DNA of 64,000 nucleotides from Chersky-840 sp963764205 (GCA_963764205.1 CAVXRN010000002.1:1240001-1304000); one strand, 5' to 3'; positions 33,250 to 43,892 are shown, counted from the first letter of the stretch. The notes: generated by a model not told the origin, from the letters alone. Numbers and translations are program-made.

Positions 33250-34023
33250 CTACCGGGGTGGCCCTCCTGGGGGTGGCGACGACTCGTCGGAGAACTCCTC
33301 CAGCAGGCGACGGTCCTCCGCCCCGAGGCCCCCGGCCCCCTCGACCAGGTCCGGACGACGCTCGAGCGTCCGACGCAGGGCCATGGCCCGGCGCCAGCGG
33401 GCGATGCGCCCGTGGTCGCCGCTCAGAAGGACGTCGGGGACAGGCCAACCCCGGAACACCGCCGGGCGCGTGTACTGGGGGTACTCGAGCAAGCCGGACG
33501 TGAAGCTCTCGTCGAGCGCCGAGGCCTCGTTACCCATGACCCCGGGCACGAGCCGGGCCACGGCCTCGATGACGGCGAGCGCGGGCACCTCACCCCCGCC
33601 GAGCACGTAGTCGCCTATGGAGAGCTCGCCGTCGACCAGGTGCTCGGTGACCCGGTGATCGACCCCTTCGTAGCGTCCGCACAGCAGCGAGAACCCGCCC
33701 TCGGCCGTGCCGCCGGTGGCGGCGAGCTCCTCGACCAGCCGCTGGTCGAGCCGTCGGCCCCCGGGAGCGAGCAGGTACAGCGGGCGCGGTGGGTGCGCCG
33801 CCTCGACCGCGGAGAAGAGCGGGCCCGGAGCGAGAACCATCCCGGCCCCCCCGCCGAAGGGCGAGTCGTCGACCGACCGGCGAGGATCCTCCGCCCCGGC
33901 CCGCAGGTCGTGGACGCGCACCTCGAGCAGGCGTTGTTCTCGGGCCCGTCCCAGGAGCGAACCGGCGCAGTAATGCTCGACGAGGTCGGGGAAGATCGTG
34001 AACACGTCGATGCGCACCGGCAC
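33250..34023 (-). CDS. trmD: tRNA (guanine-N1)-methyltransferase TrmD
   Basis: A 257-residue SPOUT methyltransferase that methylates G37 of tRNAs with SAM. The trefoil-knot segments LLCGRYEGVDHRV and ELSIGDYVLGGGEVPAL are intact, as are the N-terminal IDVFTIFPDL and SPFGGGAGMVL. It begins 3 bp after the rimM stop. Confidence 0.97.
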   Translation of the reverse strand: MPVRIDVFTIFPDLVEHYCAGSLLGRAREQRLLEVRVHDLRAGAEDPRRSVDDSPFGGGAGMVLAPGPLFSAVEAAHPPRPLYLLAPGGRRLDQRLVEELAATGGTAEGGFSLLCGRYEGVDHRVTEHLVDGELSIGDYVLGGGEVPALAVIEAVARLVPGVMGNEASALDESFTSGLLEYPQYTRPAVFRGWPVPDVLLSGDHGRIARWRRAMALRRTLERRPDLVEGAGGLGAEDRRLLEEFSDESSPPPGGPPR

Positions 34024-34026
34024 CGC

Positions 34027-34566
34027 CTACTGCTGGGGCAGGTCGAACAGGCCCTCGGGCACGTCGACCACCACGCGGCCCGCCGACCGCTCGACCACGA
34101 ACCGCAGCGGGACGAGGGCTCCCCCGTCGAGCTCGAGGAGGTCACTGGCCGGGTTGGCGAGCACCCCTGACACCGTTCCGAGGAGTGACCCGTCGACACC
34201 GAACACCTCGGAGCCGATGAGCTCGTGCACCCACCACGCCCCCTCGTCGTCGAGGGGGTGACCCCGCAGCACGGTCCCACGCAGTGCTTCGGCCTGTTCC
34301 CGGGTGTCCACGCCGACGAACCGCATGAGCCAGTTCCCGGAGAAGGGGCGCGACGCCTCGATCCGCAACTCGCCCTTGTCGCTGAGCAAGACCGATCCCA
34401 CCATGGCGCGCTCGGGGCGATTGCTGGTCAGCGAGACGACCAATTCGCCGGCCAGTCCGTGCGCTTTCCCGACCCGGCCGACCTCGAGCAGCCCTTCGGC
34501 GCCCGCGCCGGAGCGGGCGTCGCGTCCTGGATCGTCAGTCGTCGACGAAGTCGACGTTGGTGTCAA
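34027..34566 (-). CDS. rimM: Ribosome maturation factor RimM
   Basis: About 179 residues. It has the RimM N-terminal barrel (LEVGRVGKAHGLAGELVV, then MRFVGVDTREQAEALRG) and the PRC-barrel C-terminus (GSLLGTVSGVLANPASDLLELDGGALVPL). RimM assists assembly of the 30S head around S19. The start is uncertain: the TTG at 34566 overlaps the KH gene by 32 bp, and a CTG before LEVGRVG (preceded by GAAGGG) would give the usual N-terminus. Confidence 0.88.
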   Translation of the reverse strand: MTPTSTSSTTDDPGRDARSGAGAEGLLEVGRVGKAHGLAGELVVSLTSNRPERAMVGSVLLSDKGELRIEASRPFSGNWLMRFVGVDTREQAEALRGTVLRGHPLDDEGAWWVHELIGSEVFGVDGSLLGTVSGVLANPASDLLELDGGALVPLRFVVERSAGRVVVDVPEGLFDLPQQ

Positions 34567-34918
34567 CCCCTTCGCGTGAGCCCGCCACCCGCACCATCGT
34601 GCGGATGGCCTGGGCGACGCGGCCACGGCGCCCGATCATGCGCCCCATGTCACCGGGAGCGACGTGGATGCGAAAGCGCGTGCCGCGGCTCGACTCCTCG
34701 GTCTCGACCACCACGGCGTCGGGCTCGCCCGCGAGTGAGCGGGCGATGTAGTCGAGGACGGCGCGGGCGCTGCCACCTTCCACCCGGTTGCCCGCCATGT
34801 CGTCAAGACGGTTGCCCGCCATGTCGTCGAGATCCTCGCCCACGGTGTTGCCCACGTCGGCGTCGTCGCCGTCATCGGCGTCGCGGTTGCCCATGTCGTC
34901 GAGACCGGTCTCGCTCAC
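34535..34918 (-). CDS. khpA: KH-domain RNA-binding protein (KhpA-like) with an acidic repeat extension
   Basis: 127 residues. The last 78 are a KhpA-type KH domain (SARAVLDYIARSLAGEPDAV, GxxG loop as GRRG in DMGRMIGRRGRVAQ). The first about 50 residues are an Asp-rich extension with two copies of LDDMAGNR and a third degenerate copy, absent from ordinary KhpA (about 75-80 residues). The GTG start overlaps the rpsP stop (GTGA). The usual role is RNA binding with KhpB. Confidence 0.88.
   Translation of the reverse strand: MSETGLDDMGNRDADDGDDADVGNTVGEDLDDMAGNRLDDMAGNRVEGGSARAVLDYIARSLAGEPDAVVVETEESSRGTRFRIHVAPGDMGRMIGRRGRVAQAIRTMVRVAGSREGVDTNVDFVDD
34785..34832. repeat. 24-bp tandem duplication in the KH gene
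   Basis: CGGTTGCCCGCCATGTCGTC plus AAGA or GAGA occurs at 34785-34808 and 34809-34832, with a degenerate third copy at about 34883-34904. It encodes the LDDMAGNR units of the acidic extension. Confidence 0.9.
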
Positions 34919-35196
34919 TTCGAGCCCGGCTTGAATTCGTCCCACGCTCCCGAGGTGCGCAGAAGCTTCTCGACCCGTTCCGTGGGCTGGGCACCCTGAC
35001 GCAGCCATTTGAGGGCCTTGTCGTTGTCGATGAGCACGATGGCGTCGGGCTCGGCCGTCGAACGCCCACGCGGTGCGTAGGTCCCCACGATCTCGATGAA
35101 CCGGCCGTCGCGCGGCGACCGGGCGTCGGCCGCCACGACCCGGTAGGTCGGTTGCTTCTTCTTTCCCATCCGCATGAGGCGGAGCTTCACTGCCAC
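34915..35196 (-). CDS. rpsP: 30S ribosomal protein S16
   Basis: 93 residues: VKLRLMRMGKKKQPTYRVVAADARSPRDGRFIEIVGTY is canonical S16. The GTG at 35196 (VAVKLRL) follows an AGGGA element; the frame extends upstream without a better start. Its stop overlaps the KH gene, giving the conserved rpsP-khpA-rimM-trmD-rplS order. Confidence 0.95.
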   Translation of the reverse strand: MAVKLRLMRMGKKKQPTYRVVAADARSPRDGRFIEIVGTYAPRGRSTAEPDAIVLIDNDKALKWLRQGAQPTERVEKLLRTSGAWDEFKPGSK

Positions 35197-35339
35197 CGTC
35201 TGATTCCCTGCCTTCCTCGTCGTGCCGGCCTCGGACTCGAGGGACACGGACCTCCTATTGTGGCCCGCCACGGGCCGAAGGTCGAAACATGCACGTTCGG
35301 GCCGGGCGCGACCAGGCCCCATGCCACGATCGAGCCCTC

Positions 35340-36884
35340 CTAGCGCCCGCCGCCTTTCGGGGTCACCCGACCACCCTTCTTCTTCTTCGAGCCCGGACGG
35401 CCCTTGCCCCCGCCCCCGGGCGGGCCCAGCTCGCCCGCGGCTCTCCCGCCCCCGAGGCCCCCCGTGCCCGCGAACCCCCCGCCCAACCCTGCGCCACCCA
35501 GGCCCTCGAGCCCCTCGGGCAGCGAGTCACCGGCGTCACCCATCCGCTCGGCCAGGGCCTGGGCCAGCTTGCCCTTGCCGCCCCCGCCCAGCATCCCTCC
35601 GAGCATCCCCGGATTTCGCATGAGTTGCTGGGCCTCTTTGAACTGGCGCAGGAGCTGGTTGACCTCCTGGGTCGTCGTACCGCTCCCCCGCGCGATCCGG
35701 GACCGCCGCGAGCCGTCGATGAGCCCGGGCTCCCCCCGCTCGCGCCGCGTCATGGAGCGGATGATCGCCTCCACCTGGGCGACCTGGCCGTCGTCGATGT
35801 TGGCGTTCTGCTTGAGCTCCTTGGGCACGCCGGGCATGAGCGCCAGGAGGCCACCGAGCGATCCGAGCTTCTTCACCTGTTGCAGCTGCGCCAAGAAGTC
35901 CTCGAGCGTGAAGCGACCCTCGAGCATCCGCGTGGCGCCCTCGGTGGCGACGTCGTGGTCGAACTCGCGCTCGGCTTGTTCGATGAGCGTGAGCACGTCA
36001 CCCATCCCGAGGATGCGGCTCGCCATCCGGTCGGGGTGGAACAGGTCGAAGTCGGCCAGGCGCTCTCCGGTCGAGGCGAAAGCGATGGGACGACCGACCA
36101 CGTTCTTGACGCTCAGCGCCGCACCGCCGCGCGCGTCGCCGTCGAGCTTGGTCAGGATGACCCCGTCGAGCGCCAACGCGTCGTGGAAGGCGCGCGCCGT
36201 GGCCACGGCGTCCTGGCCGGTCATGGCGTCGATCACAAGGAACGTGTAGCGCGGGGACACCGCGTCCGAGACGCGTCGTACCTCGTCCATGAGCGCCTCG
36301 TCGATGGCCAGGCGCCCCGCGGTGTCCACGATGAGCACGTCGCGGCCGAGGCGCTGGGCTTCGCGCAGACCCCCGGCGGCGACGGCGACGGGATCGGTGG
36401 GCTCGCTGAAGACCGGCACGCCGGCCTGCTGACCCAGGATCCGCAGCTGCTCGACCGCGGCCGGTCGCTGGAGGTCGGCTCCGACCAAGAGTGGGTTGCG
36501 CCCCTGCTGCCGGAACCATCGGGCGAGCTTGGCCGACGTCGTGGTCTTGCCCGATCCCTGCAGGCCGGCGAGCAGGACGACCGTGGGTGGTGCCGATGCG
36601 TAGGTGAGGCGCAACGTCTCGCCCCCGAGCACCTCGATGAGCTCGTCGTGGACGGCCTTCACCACCTGCTGGCCGGGGCTGAGGCTCTTCGACAGCTCCT
36701 CGCCCACCACGCGGTCCCGGATGCCCTGGACCAGCGAGCGCGCCACTCCCACGTCGACGTCGGCCTCGAGGAGCGCGGTGCGGATCTCTCGCAACGCCTC
36801 GTCGACGTCGGCGTCGCTCAGCCGGCCGCGGCTGCGGAGGCGGCCGAGGATCCCCTCGAGGCGGTCGGACAGAGCGTCGAACAT
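35340..36884 (-). CDS. ffh: Signal recognition particle protein Ffh
   Basis: A 514-residue SRP54 GTPase. The N domain precedes the G domain with GLQGSGKTTT, DTAGRLAID and TKLDGDARGG; the Met-rich M domain (MTRRERG, GSGTTTQEVNQLLRQF) binds 4.5S RNA and signal sequences. The C-terminal 60 residues are a Gly-rich tail ending in Lys/Gly, longer than usual. It lies just downstream of its receptor gene ftsY. Confidence 0.96.
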   Translation of the reverse strand: MFDALSDRLEGILGRLRSRGRLSDADVDEALREIRTALLEADVDVGVARSLVQGIRDRVVGEELSKSLSPGQQVVKAVHDELIEVLGGETLRLTYASAPPTVVLLAGLQGSGKTTTSAKLARWFRQQGRNPLLVGADLQRPAAVEQLRILGQQAGVPVFSEPTDPVAVAAGGLREAQRLGRDVLIVDTAGRLAIDEALMDEVRRVSDAVSPRYTFLVIDAMTGQDAVATARAFHDALALDGVILTKLDGDARGGAALSVKNVVGRPIAFASTGERLADFDLFHPDRMASRILGMGDVLTLIEQAEREFDHDVATEGATRMLEGRFTLEDFLAQLQQVKKLGSLGGLLALMPGVPKELKQNANIDDGQVAQVEAIIRSMTRRERGEPGLIDGSRRSRIARGSGTTTQEVNQLLRQFKEAQQLMRNPGMLGGMLGGGGKGKLAQALAERMGDAGDSLPEGLEGLGGAGLGGGFAGTGGLGGGRAAGELGPPGGGGKGRPGSKKKKGGRVTPKGGGR

Positions 36885-36988
36885 CGGAGGTTCAGGCTAC
36901 CGGGCGTCGAGGCCAGGCCCGGTGCTCGAGGGCCCGGTGCTCGAAGACGCAGTGCCTCGGCCGCGTGGATCGATCACATGGGGGTGGT

Positions 36989-38127
36989 TCAATCGAACAG
37001 AGCGGCGACGAACTCGTCTGCATCGAAGGGCACCAGGTCGTCGGGGCCCTCGCCCAGTCCCACCAGCTTCACGGGTAGGCCCAGCTCGCGCTGGATGGCG
37101 ACGACGATGCCGCCCTTGGCCGAGCCGTCGAGCTTGGTCAGCACCACACCCGTCACGCCGACGGCGTCGAGGAACTGTCGCGCCTGGGTGAGCCCGTTCT
37201 GCCCGGTGGTGGCGTCGAGCACGAGGAGCACCTCGGCCACGTGCCCGGGCGGGCGATCCGCCACACGGCGGATCTTCTTCAACTCTTCCACCAGGTTGAC
37301 CTTGGTGTGGAGCCGCCCCGCGGTGTCGGCGAGGACCAGGTCGTTGCCACGCGCCTGCGCCCGCTGGACGGCGTCGAAGACCACCGCGCTCGGATCGCCT
37401 CCCTCGGCCCCGCGCACGATCTCGACGCCGGTGCGCTGCGCCCACTGGTCCAGTTGCTCGGCCGCGGCGGCTCTGAAGGTGTCCCCGGCCGCCAGCAGCA
37501 CCGAGCGACCGGCGGCCTTCTCCCGGCGTGCCACCTTGCCGATGGTGGTGGTCTTGCCGACGCCGTTCACCCCGACGAAGAGCCACACACACGTGCCGTC
37601 GCCGTCGAAGGAGAGACCGGTGCCGTCTGTCGTGTCGAGCGCCCGACGCAGGTCCTCGCGCAGTGCCGCCACCACGGCGTCGGCGCCGCGGAGCTCGCCG
37701 TCGCGCACGCGCTGCGCGCAGGTCCTCGAGCAGGGCGGTGGTGGTGGCGACGCCGACGTCGGCACGCAGGAGTGCCTCTTCGAGCTCGTCCCACGCCTGC
37801 TCGTCGACCGAAGAACGGCTCCGCAGAGCCCGCACGTATCCCGAGAAGAGCCCACGCGTCTTGCCCAGCCGGTCCCGGAGCTCGGGCACGGGGGCCACCT
37901 CGGGCTCCAGGACCACCTCGGTCTCCAGGGATGGTGGAGGCTCCTGCGGTCGGGGCTCGAGTACCTCGGTGGCGGCCTCGACCGGCCGCTCGGGTCCCCG
38001 GCGGGGACGAAGGCGACGGTGCCGACGGCGTGGGCGCCCGCCCCCGACGTCGGCGCGGGACGGCCACGACCAGGCCGACGACGAGGGTCGCCACCACGAC
38101 GGCCAGGACGATCCAGAGCGCAAGCAT
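36989..38127 (-). CDS. ftsY: SRP receptor FtsY, interrupted by two apparent +1 frameshifts
   Basis: The NG domain is intact (VNGVGKTTT, DTAGRLHTK, TKLDGSAKGG), ending VAALFD. The N-terminus, MLALWIVLAVVVATLVVGLV, is a membrane anchor in another frame, followed by an acidic linker in a third. Breaks lie near 37710-37722 (LLEDLRA to RVRDGEL) and 37995-38006 (Pro-rich linker at CCCC/GGGG runs). Span length leaves remainder 2, as expected for two single-base insertions. Corrected length is about 378 residues. FtsY is essential, so sequence error is more likely than decay. Confidence 0.85.
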
Positions 38128-38160
38128 CGGCGTCGCAGCCTAACGGGGCGGACGTGGGGC

Positions 38161-38223
38161 ACTGAGTCCCTGGGGCTCAGAGTCTCCGGGGCTCAGAGTC
38201 CCTGGGGCTCAGAGTCTCCGGGG
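38161..38223. repeat. 16-bp tandem repeat between ftsY and smc
   Basis: Units of CTCAGAGTCTCCGGGG and CTCAGAGTCCCTGGGG alternate three times (38176-38223), with a diverged first unit at 38161-38175. They form a 32-bp higher-order repeat in the gap just upstream of ftsY and downstream of the smc stop. Confidence 0.9.
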
Positions 38224-38240
38224 CGCGGGTGCCCCCCGGG

Positions 38241-41200
38241 TCACACCGGCGTGGTGGCCGGTTCCGAATCCGAGGGTTGGCGGCGGACCTTCTGGCTGAC
38301 GACCTTGGACGACCCACCCGGGGTCATCGTGACCCCGTAGAGGGCGTCGGCCGCCTCCATGGTCCGCTTCTGATGGCTCACGATGATGAGCTGGGCCTCA
38401 CCGCGGAACTCGTGGAGAAGATCGAGGAAGCGGTGCAGGTTCACGTCGTCGAGGGCGGCCTCGACCTCGTCGAGGAGATAGAACGGCGAGGGCCGGCTCC
38501 GGAACACGGCGAAGAGGAAGGCGAGCGACACCAAGGAGCGCTCTCCGCCCGACAGCAGCGAGAGCTTGCGCACGTTCTTGCCCGCGGGCCGCGCCTCGAC
38601 CTCGACGCCGGTGTCGAGGAGGTCGGTCGGGTCGGTGAGGCTCAACCGACCGGTCCCGCCGGGGAAGAGCGTGCCCACCAGCACCTGGAAGTGCTCGTTC
38701 ACATCGGCAAATGCCTGCCCGAACACGCGCATGATCTCGTCGTCGACGGCCCGGATCACCTGGTGCAGCTCCCGCCGGGCCCGGCGGACGTCCTCGACCT
38801 GCTCCTCGAGGAAACGGTGCCGCTCCTCGAGCGCACCGAGCTCCTCCAGGGCCAGGGGGTTGACCGGACCGAGCGAGGCGAGCTCGCGCTCGACGACCTC
38901 GGCGCGCCCGGGCCGGGTCTTCGCCCTCGGGCAACTCGGGGCACGGTGCGCCCATGGCCTCTTCGGGCTCGCAACCCAACTCGCGTCGCAACGCCTCGGC
39001 CGCGGTGTCGCGCCGGACCTTGGCCTCGGCCATCTGGAGCTCCAATTGCTGCGAGCGCTGACGGATCTCGGCCAGCGCCGCATCGGCCTCGCCGCGCTGC
39101 TTGCGCAACGTCTCGAGCCGCACGCCGCCGGCCCGGACGTCGTCGAGTTGGCGGCTGCGCCGGAGTCGCAGCCCGTCGAGAAGCTCCCCCAGGCGCGAGG
39201 CGTGGACCTGCACCGTCGCGCCCAGTCGGTCTGTGGCGAGCGCCCCCGCCTCGAGTCGGCGACGACGCTCTCCCGCCTGCTCGCGCGCCGCGACGTTGCC
39301 GGCGAGCCGCCGCTCGGTGTCTTCGAGCCGGGCACTCAACACCGCGCGCCGCTCCACGAGGCCCGCCACCTTGACCTCGAGGTCCCTGCGCAGCACCGCC
39401 ACGTGCGACCGGCGTTCCTCGAGTCGCCGGCGAGCCTCGTCGGCGGTGGCCAGCCGGCCCGCCGCCGCGGCGGCGTTGGCTTCGAGCTCGGGCAGGCTCT
39501 CGCTCAGGGACTCGAGCTCCGCCCCGTCACGCTCGAGGCGTTCGGTCAGTGTGGCCCGGTGCCGATCGGCCTCGGCCCGCTCCTGGCCCACCAGCTCGAG
39601 CTCGGACTCGACGCGGGCGCGGGTCGTCTCCAGGCTCTGGCGCTGGTCCTCGGCCCGCTCCGCCTGCCGGACGAGGTCGTTGGCCTCGGCCACCGCGGCG
39701 ACGGCGCGCTCACGGGCCTGGTCGGCGAAGCTCGACGCTCGCCCGGCTGCCTCTGCAGCCATCTCGGCCTCGACGGCCGCCTGGCTGGCGAGGGTGGCCA
39801 GCGCGTGCGCTCCGGCCCGCACCACCCACCCGGCCGAGGAGAAGCGGTCGCCCTCGGTGCTCACCACCGTCAGGTCGGGCCGCTCGAGGGCGACCTCGAC
39901 GGCCCGCGCCCAGTCACCGCGTACCCCCACCACGCCCTGCAGCAGCCGGTCGAGGACGCCGGCGACGGCGGGCAGTCGGGGACGCACGTGGCGCCGCACG
40001 GGCTCGGCACCGTCGACGGACCGAGTCTCGAAAGACCCGGAGCCGGCCGAGGTCTCGGCGCCCGACGATGCGGCGAGCACGGTCCCCACCACGTCCTGGT
40101 CGTGGAGCAGGGCGAGCGCGGCGCGCGCCGAGGTGGAGCCCTCCACGACAATGGCGCTCAGCGCCGCCCCGACCGCCGCCTCGAAGGCTGCCACCCAGCC
40201 GTCGTCGACATCGACGAGGTCCTTCAGGACTCCGAGGACGCCGGCGGCCTGACCGAGGACGTCCGCGCCGGGCCCGGCGCTTTCATCGGCCACCTGTCGG
40301 GCCAGCGCCTCGGCGCGCGCTTCGAGTCGGTGACGCTGCCGCTCGGCGCCCCGCAGCACGTCCTCGCCGTCGCGCTGGGCACGCTCGGCATCGTCGGCGA
40401 CCCGACGGCGATCCTCGACGCGCCGTGCCAGTCCCGGCAGGGAAGCTCGTAGGCGCTGGAGTTGCTGGGCCAGGTCGGTCGCCTCGGCCTGGAGCGCGTC
40501 TCGCCGGGCATCGACGGCGTGGAGCCGCTCGTCGGCGCCCGCCAGCGCGCCCTGCTCGCGCTCGAGAGCGCTGCGCAACGGCTCGATGCGACCGCGGGCC
40601 ATGGCGTAGGCCTCTTCGGCGGCGCGTTGGCCGGCGAGGTCGGCGAACAACGCCTCGTGCGCGGCGACGTCACTGGCCAACGCATGCTCGGCGCGCCGAA
40701 CCTCCTCGGACTGCGGTTCCAGCGCGGCGTCCTCGGTGGTGGTGGCGGCGAGCTCGGCCGACAGCCGTGCTGCGTCGGCTTCGAGCGTGGACACCACGTC
40801 GGTGTCGGCCGACGCCTCCAGCGCCCGCGCGATGGAGCGCCGGCGTTCGGCCACCACGCCGAGCAATCCCCGACACCGCTCCGACAGCCCCTGCACGCGC
40901 GTCAACGCCACCACGAGGTCCTCTTCGCGCTGCGTGGCGAGCTCGGCCGCAGTGGTCTCGGCATCGGCGTCGAGCTCGCTGATCGAGGCGACGAGGGTGG
41001 CTTCGCCCTCGGTCAGCCGAACCCGTTCCGCCCGGGCCGCCTCCCGGCGGGCGTCGAGGCCGGCGAGCTCACGGCCGATGAGGTGCATCCGCAGCCCCCG
41101 GAGCTCCTCGGCCAGCGACGCATGCGACCGGGCCGACGCGGCTTGGCGTTCGAGGGGCCGGATCTGGCGGCGCACTTCCCGCAACAGGTCGCCCAGACGG

Positions 41201-41766
41201 TCGAGATTCTCCTCCGTGGCGGCCAGGCGGCGTTCGGCCCGCTCGCGCCGACGGCGGTGTTTGAGGACCCCGGCCGCTTCCTCGATCACGGCGCGGCGAT
41301 CCTCGGGCCGGGAGTCGAGGATGGCTCCGAGCTGGCCCTGGCTCACGATCACGTGCTGCTGACGTCCCACCCCCGAGTCCGACAGCAGCTCCTGGATGTC
41401 GAGCAGGCGACAGGGCTGGCCGTTGATGGCGTACTCGCTCTCACCCGATCGGAACAGCGTCCGGGTGATGGTGATCTCCGCCAGACCGCCGGGGAGTCGT
41501 CCGGTGCGGTTGTCGATGGTGAGCGACACCTCGGCCCGCCCCAGGGCGGGACGGTCGGCGGAGCCGGCGAAGATGACGTCTTCCATCTTCGACGAGCGCA
41601 CGGTGCGAGGCCCCTGCGCGCCGAGCACCCACGCCACGGCGTCGACGACATTGGACTTCCCGCTGCCGTTGGGGCCGACCACGACCGTCACGCCGGGCTC
41701 CAAGAGCAGCGTGGACGGATCCGCGAACGACTTGAAACCCTTGAGGGTGAGCGACTTCAGGAACAC
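38241..41766 (-). CDS. smc: Chromosome segregation protein SMC, one apparent +1 frameshift
   Basis: About 1,175 residues after correction. The N-terminal ATPase half has VGPNGSGKSN, two long coiled coils flank a hinge (around EAAVGAALSAIVVEG), and the C-terminal half has LLSGGERSLVSLAFLFA and the Walker B YLLDEVEAALD. The frame changes at about 38901-38914 (GGCGCGCCC), between PEDPARAR and EVVERELASLGPVNP. Length modulo 3 agrees with one insertion. The start is GTG (VFLKSLTLKGFKSFAD). SMC condenses and segregates the chromosome with ScpAB. Confidence 0.9.
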
Positions 41767-41896
41767 CGGCCGCCACCCTACCCGTCGGTCTCGAACAAAC
41801 GGTGATACCGGCGCCCACGGCTGCTCTGCGCGGCGCGGGGGGTAAACCTCCACGTCAGGAGCCCCGTCGCGGTGCCGGGTGCCGGGTGCCCGACGA

Positions 41897-42737
41897 TCAG
41901 ATCTGGCAGTGCTCGCACAAGAACGCGGAGCGACCGTTCACCTTGACCTTCACCACCTCGTTCCGGCACCGACGACAGGCCTGGCCCTCTCGGTCGTAGA
42001 CCTGGTGTTGTCCTTGGTAGTCGCCGATCTCGCCGTAGAGGTCCCGGTACTGCTCGTCCGCGAGCGACGACCCCCGGTGCTTGACCGCCTCGGTCAGTGT
42101 CTCGACCATGGCCCGGTACAGACGTCGGATCTCCTGCGCGCTCGAGGGAGTTCGACTGGCGGTCGTAGCGCAGCCCGGCCGCGAAGAGGATCTCGTCGGA
42201 GTAGATGTTGCCGATGCCGGCCACGAACTTCTGGTCCATGAGCAACGTCTTGAGCGCGGTGGGCCGCTCGGCCAGCAGTTGCCCGAAGCGCGACCAGCTC
42301 ATGACGTCCTCGAGCGGGTCGAACCCGAGGTGGGCGAGCTCGGGCACCTGGGCGGTGAGCTCGTCGGTGCTCGTGACGAACATCTCCCCGAACGTGCGCG
42401 GGTCCACGAACCGTAGTTGCCCGCCCTGGGTGAACGTGATGATCACGTGCGTGTGCTTGTCGAGTGGGTCTTTGGGCCCTTTGGCCCGCAACAGCTGCCC
42501 GCTCATGCCGAGGTGCACCACGAGCACGTCGTCGCCGTCGAGCCCCACCAGGAGGTATTTGCCGGCGCGCCGGATCGACGCCACGCGCTTTCCCTCGAGC
42601 CTGGTCTTGAATTCGGGGCTGCTCTTGTGACGACGGATCGAGCGTTTGCCCTTCACCTCGACCGTCTTGATCCGGCGGGTCACGACCTCTTTGTCGAGGT
42701 CCCGGCGGATGGTCTCGACCTCGGGGAGCTCAGGCAC
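41897..42737 (-). CDS. mutM: Formamidopyrimidine-DNA glycosylase, one apparent +1 frameshift
   Basis: About 279 residues after correction. PELPEVETIRRDL supplies the catalytic Pro2/Glu3, LGMSGQL and GIGNIYSDEILF are present, and the C-terminal zinc finger ends CRRCRNEVVKVKVNGRSAFLCEHCQ. The frame shifts at about 42134-42146 (CTGCGCGCTCGAG) between DRQSNSL and SAQEIRRLYRAM. The enzyme excises 8-oxoguanine. The GTG start overlaps the rnc stop by 8 bp. Confidence 0.9.
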
Positions 42738-43636
42738 TGCCCCGCACCCTTCGGTCCAGGGCCACGACGTCGTCGCCCTCGACCAGCACGGCCCAGGCCT
42801 CGCGCGCCGCGGCCTGCTCGGCGTCCTTCTTGGATCGACCGTCGCCTGCGCCCTGCTCGACCCCGGCCACCAACACCCGGGCCCTGTACTGCCGGGCATG
42901 GTCGGGTCCGGTGCCTTGCACTTCGTACTGGGGGAGCTCACCGATACGGCGCAGCACGACCTCTTGCAACCGGGTCTTGAAGTCCTCGGCGCCCGGGCCC
43001 GCCGCGGCCAGCTCGATCCGGTCGTCGAGGATGTCGAGTACCACGCGGTGACGCGACGTCCCACCCGGCGTCGAGATACACCGCCCCGATGACTGCTTCG
43101 ACCGCGTTGGCGAGGATCGACGCTTTGCTCCGCCCCCCCGAGACGTCCTCGCCTCGACCGAGCAGCAACGCATCGCCGACGTCGAGCCCGGTCGCCACTT
43201 CGGCCAGCACCGCCGTGTTCACCACCGCCGCTCGCACCTTGGCCAGCGCTCCTTCGGGCATCTCGGGGTAGACGCGGTAGCAGTGCTCCGCCACCACCAG
43301 TCCGAGCACTGCGTCGCCGAGGAATTCGAGACGCTCGTTCGAGGGGATCCCGCCCTTCTCGGCACACCACGAGCGGTGCGAGACGGCTTGGACGAGCAGA
43401 CCCGTGTCGACGAATTCCCAACCGAGGCGCATCGCCAGTGCCTTCAGGGCGGGGGTGACCCGTACCGCCGCATGCCGATCACCGACGTCGATGCGCCCCG
43501 GTGCCGTGCCCGCAGGCTCAGAACCGTGGGGGGCGCCGCTGGCGCCCGGCGCGCCACCCTCGGCGCCGCCCAGACCGGCGGGGTCGCTTCCCGTCTCAGG
43601 CCGTTCCCAGTTTGGCGACCACGTAGTCGACGGCAT
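42730..43636 (-). CDS. rnc: Ribonuclease III, one apparent +1 frameshift
   Basis: Endonuclease domain with the signature NERLEFLGDAVLGLVVAEH and the later acidic residues (SILANAVEAVIGAVYLDAG), then a double-strand RNA-binding domain (YEVQGTGPDHARQYRARVLVAG; SKKDAEQAAAREA). The frame shifts at about 43042-43060 between LDAGWDVA and HRVVLDILDD. The N-terminal 60 residues are a Gly/Ala/Pro-rich extension; the start at 43636 overlaps acpP by 41 bp and is uncertain. It processes rRNA and other double-stranded RNA. Confidence 0.88.
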
Positions 43637-43892
43637 CACGAACGGTGCGGAGATCCTCGAGGTCCTCGTCCTCGATCCGAAACCCGACCGTGCGCTCGCC
43701 CAGCTCTTCCTCGAGCCCCTCGACGAGCTCGATCAGGGCCAGCGAGTCGGCGTCGAGGTCCTCGGCGAACGACGAGGACTCGCTGATCGAACCTGGCTCG
43801 ATCTCCAAGATGTCAGCGAGTTGGTCCCGGACCAGCTCGAACACCTCGTGGCGTCCGAGTGGACCCTTTTCCACGTGGGTTTCTGCGGGCAC
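43596..43892 (-). CDS. acpP: Acyl carrier protein
   Basis: A 98-residue acidic protein with FELVRDQLADILEIEPGSISESSSFAEDLDADSLALIELVEGLEEE; the Ser of DSL carries 4'-phosphopantetheine. The GTG start follows GGGGAGA at good spacing; the frame extends upstream only as non-coding-looking sequence. It carries growing acyl chains in fatty acid synthesis and lies next to plsX, the usual arrangement. Confidence 0.93.
   Translation of the reverse strand: MPAETHVEKGPLGRHEVFELVRDQLADILEIEPGSISESSSFAEDLDADSLALIELVEGLEEELGERTVGFRIEDEDLEDLRTVRDAVDYVVAKLGTA

Noticed and set aside
36989..38127. ftsY as a genuine pseudogene
   Set aside because: FtsY is essential, all motifs survive in order, and neighbouring essential genes show the same single-base shifts.
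35289..38165. A 958-codon rightward open frame
   Set aside because: It is antisense to ffh and ftsY, low-complexity and Arg/Pro/Glu-rich, a GC-rich shadow of the real genes.
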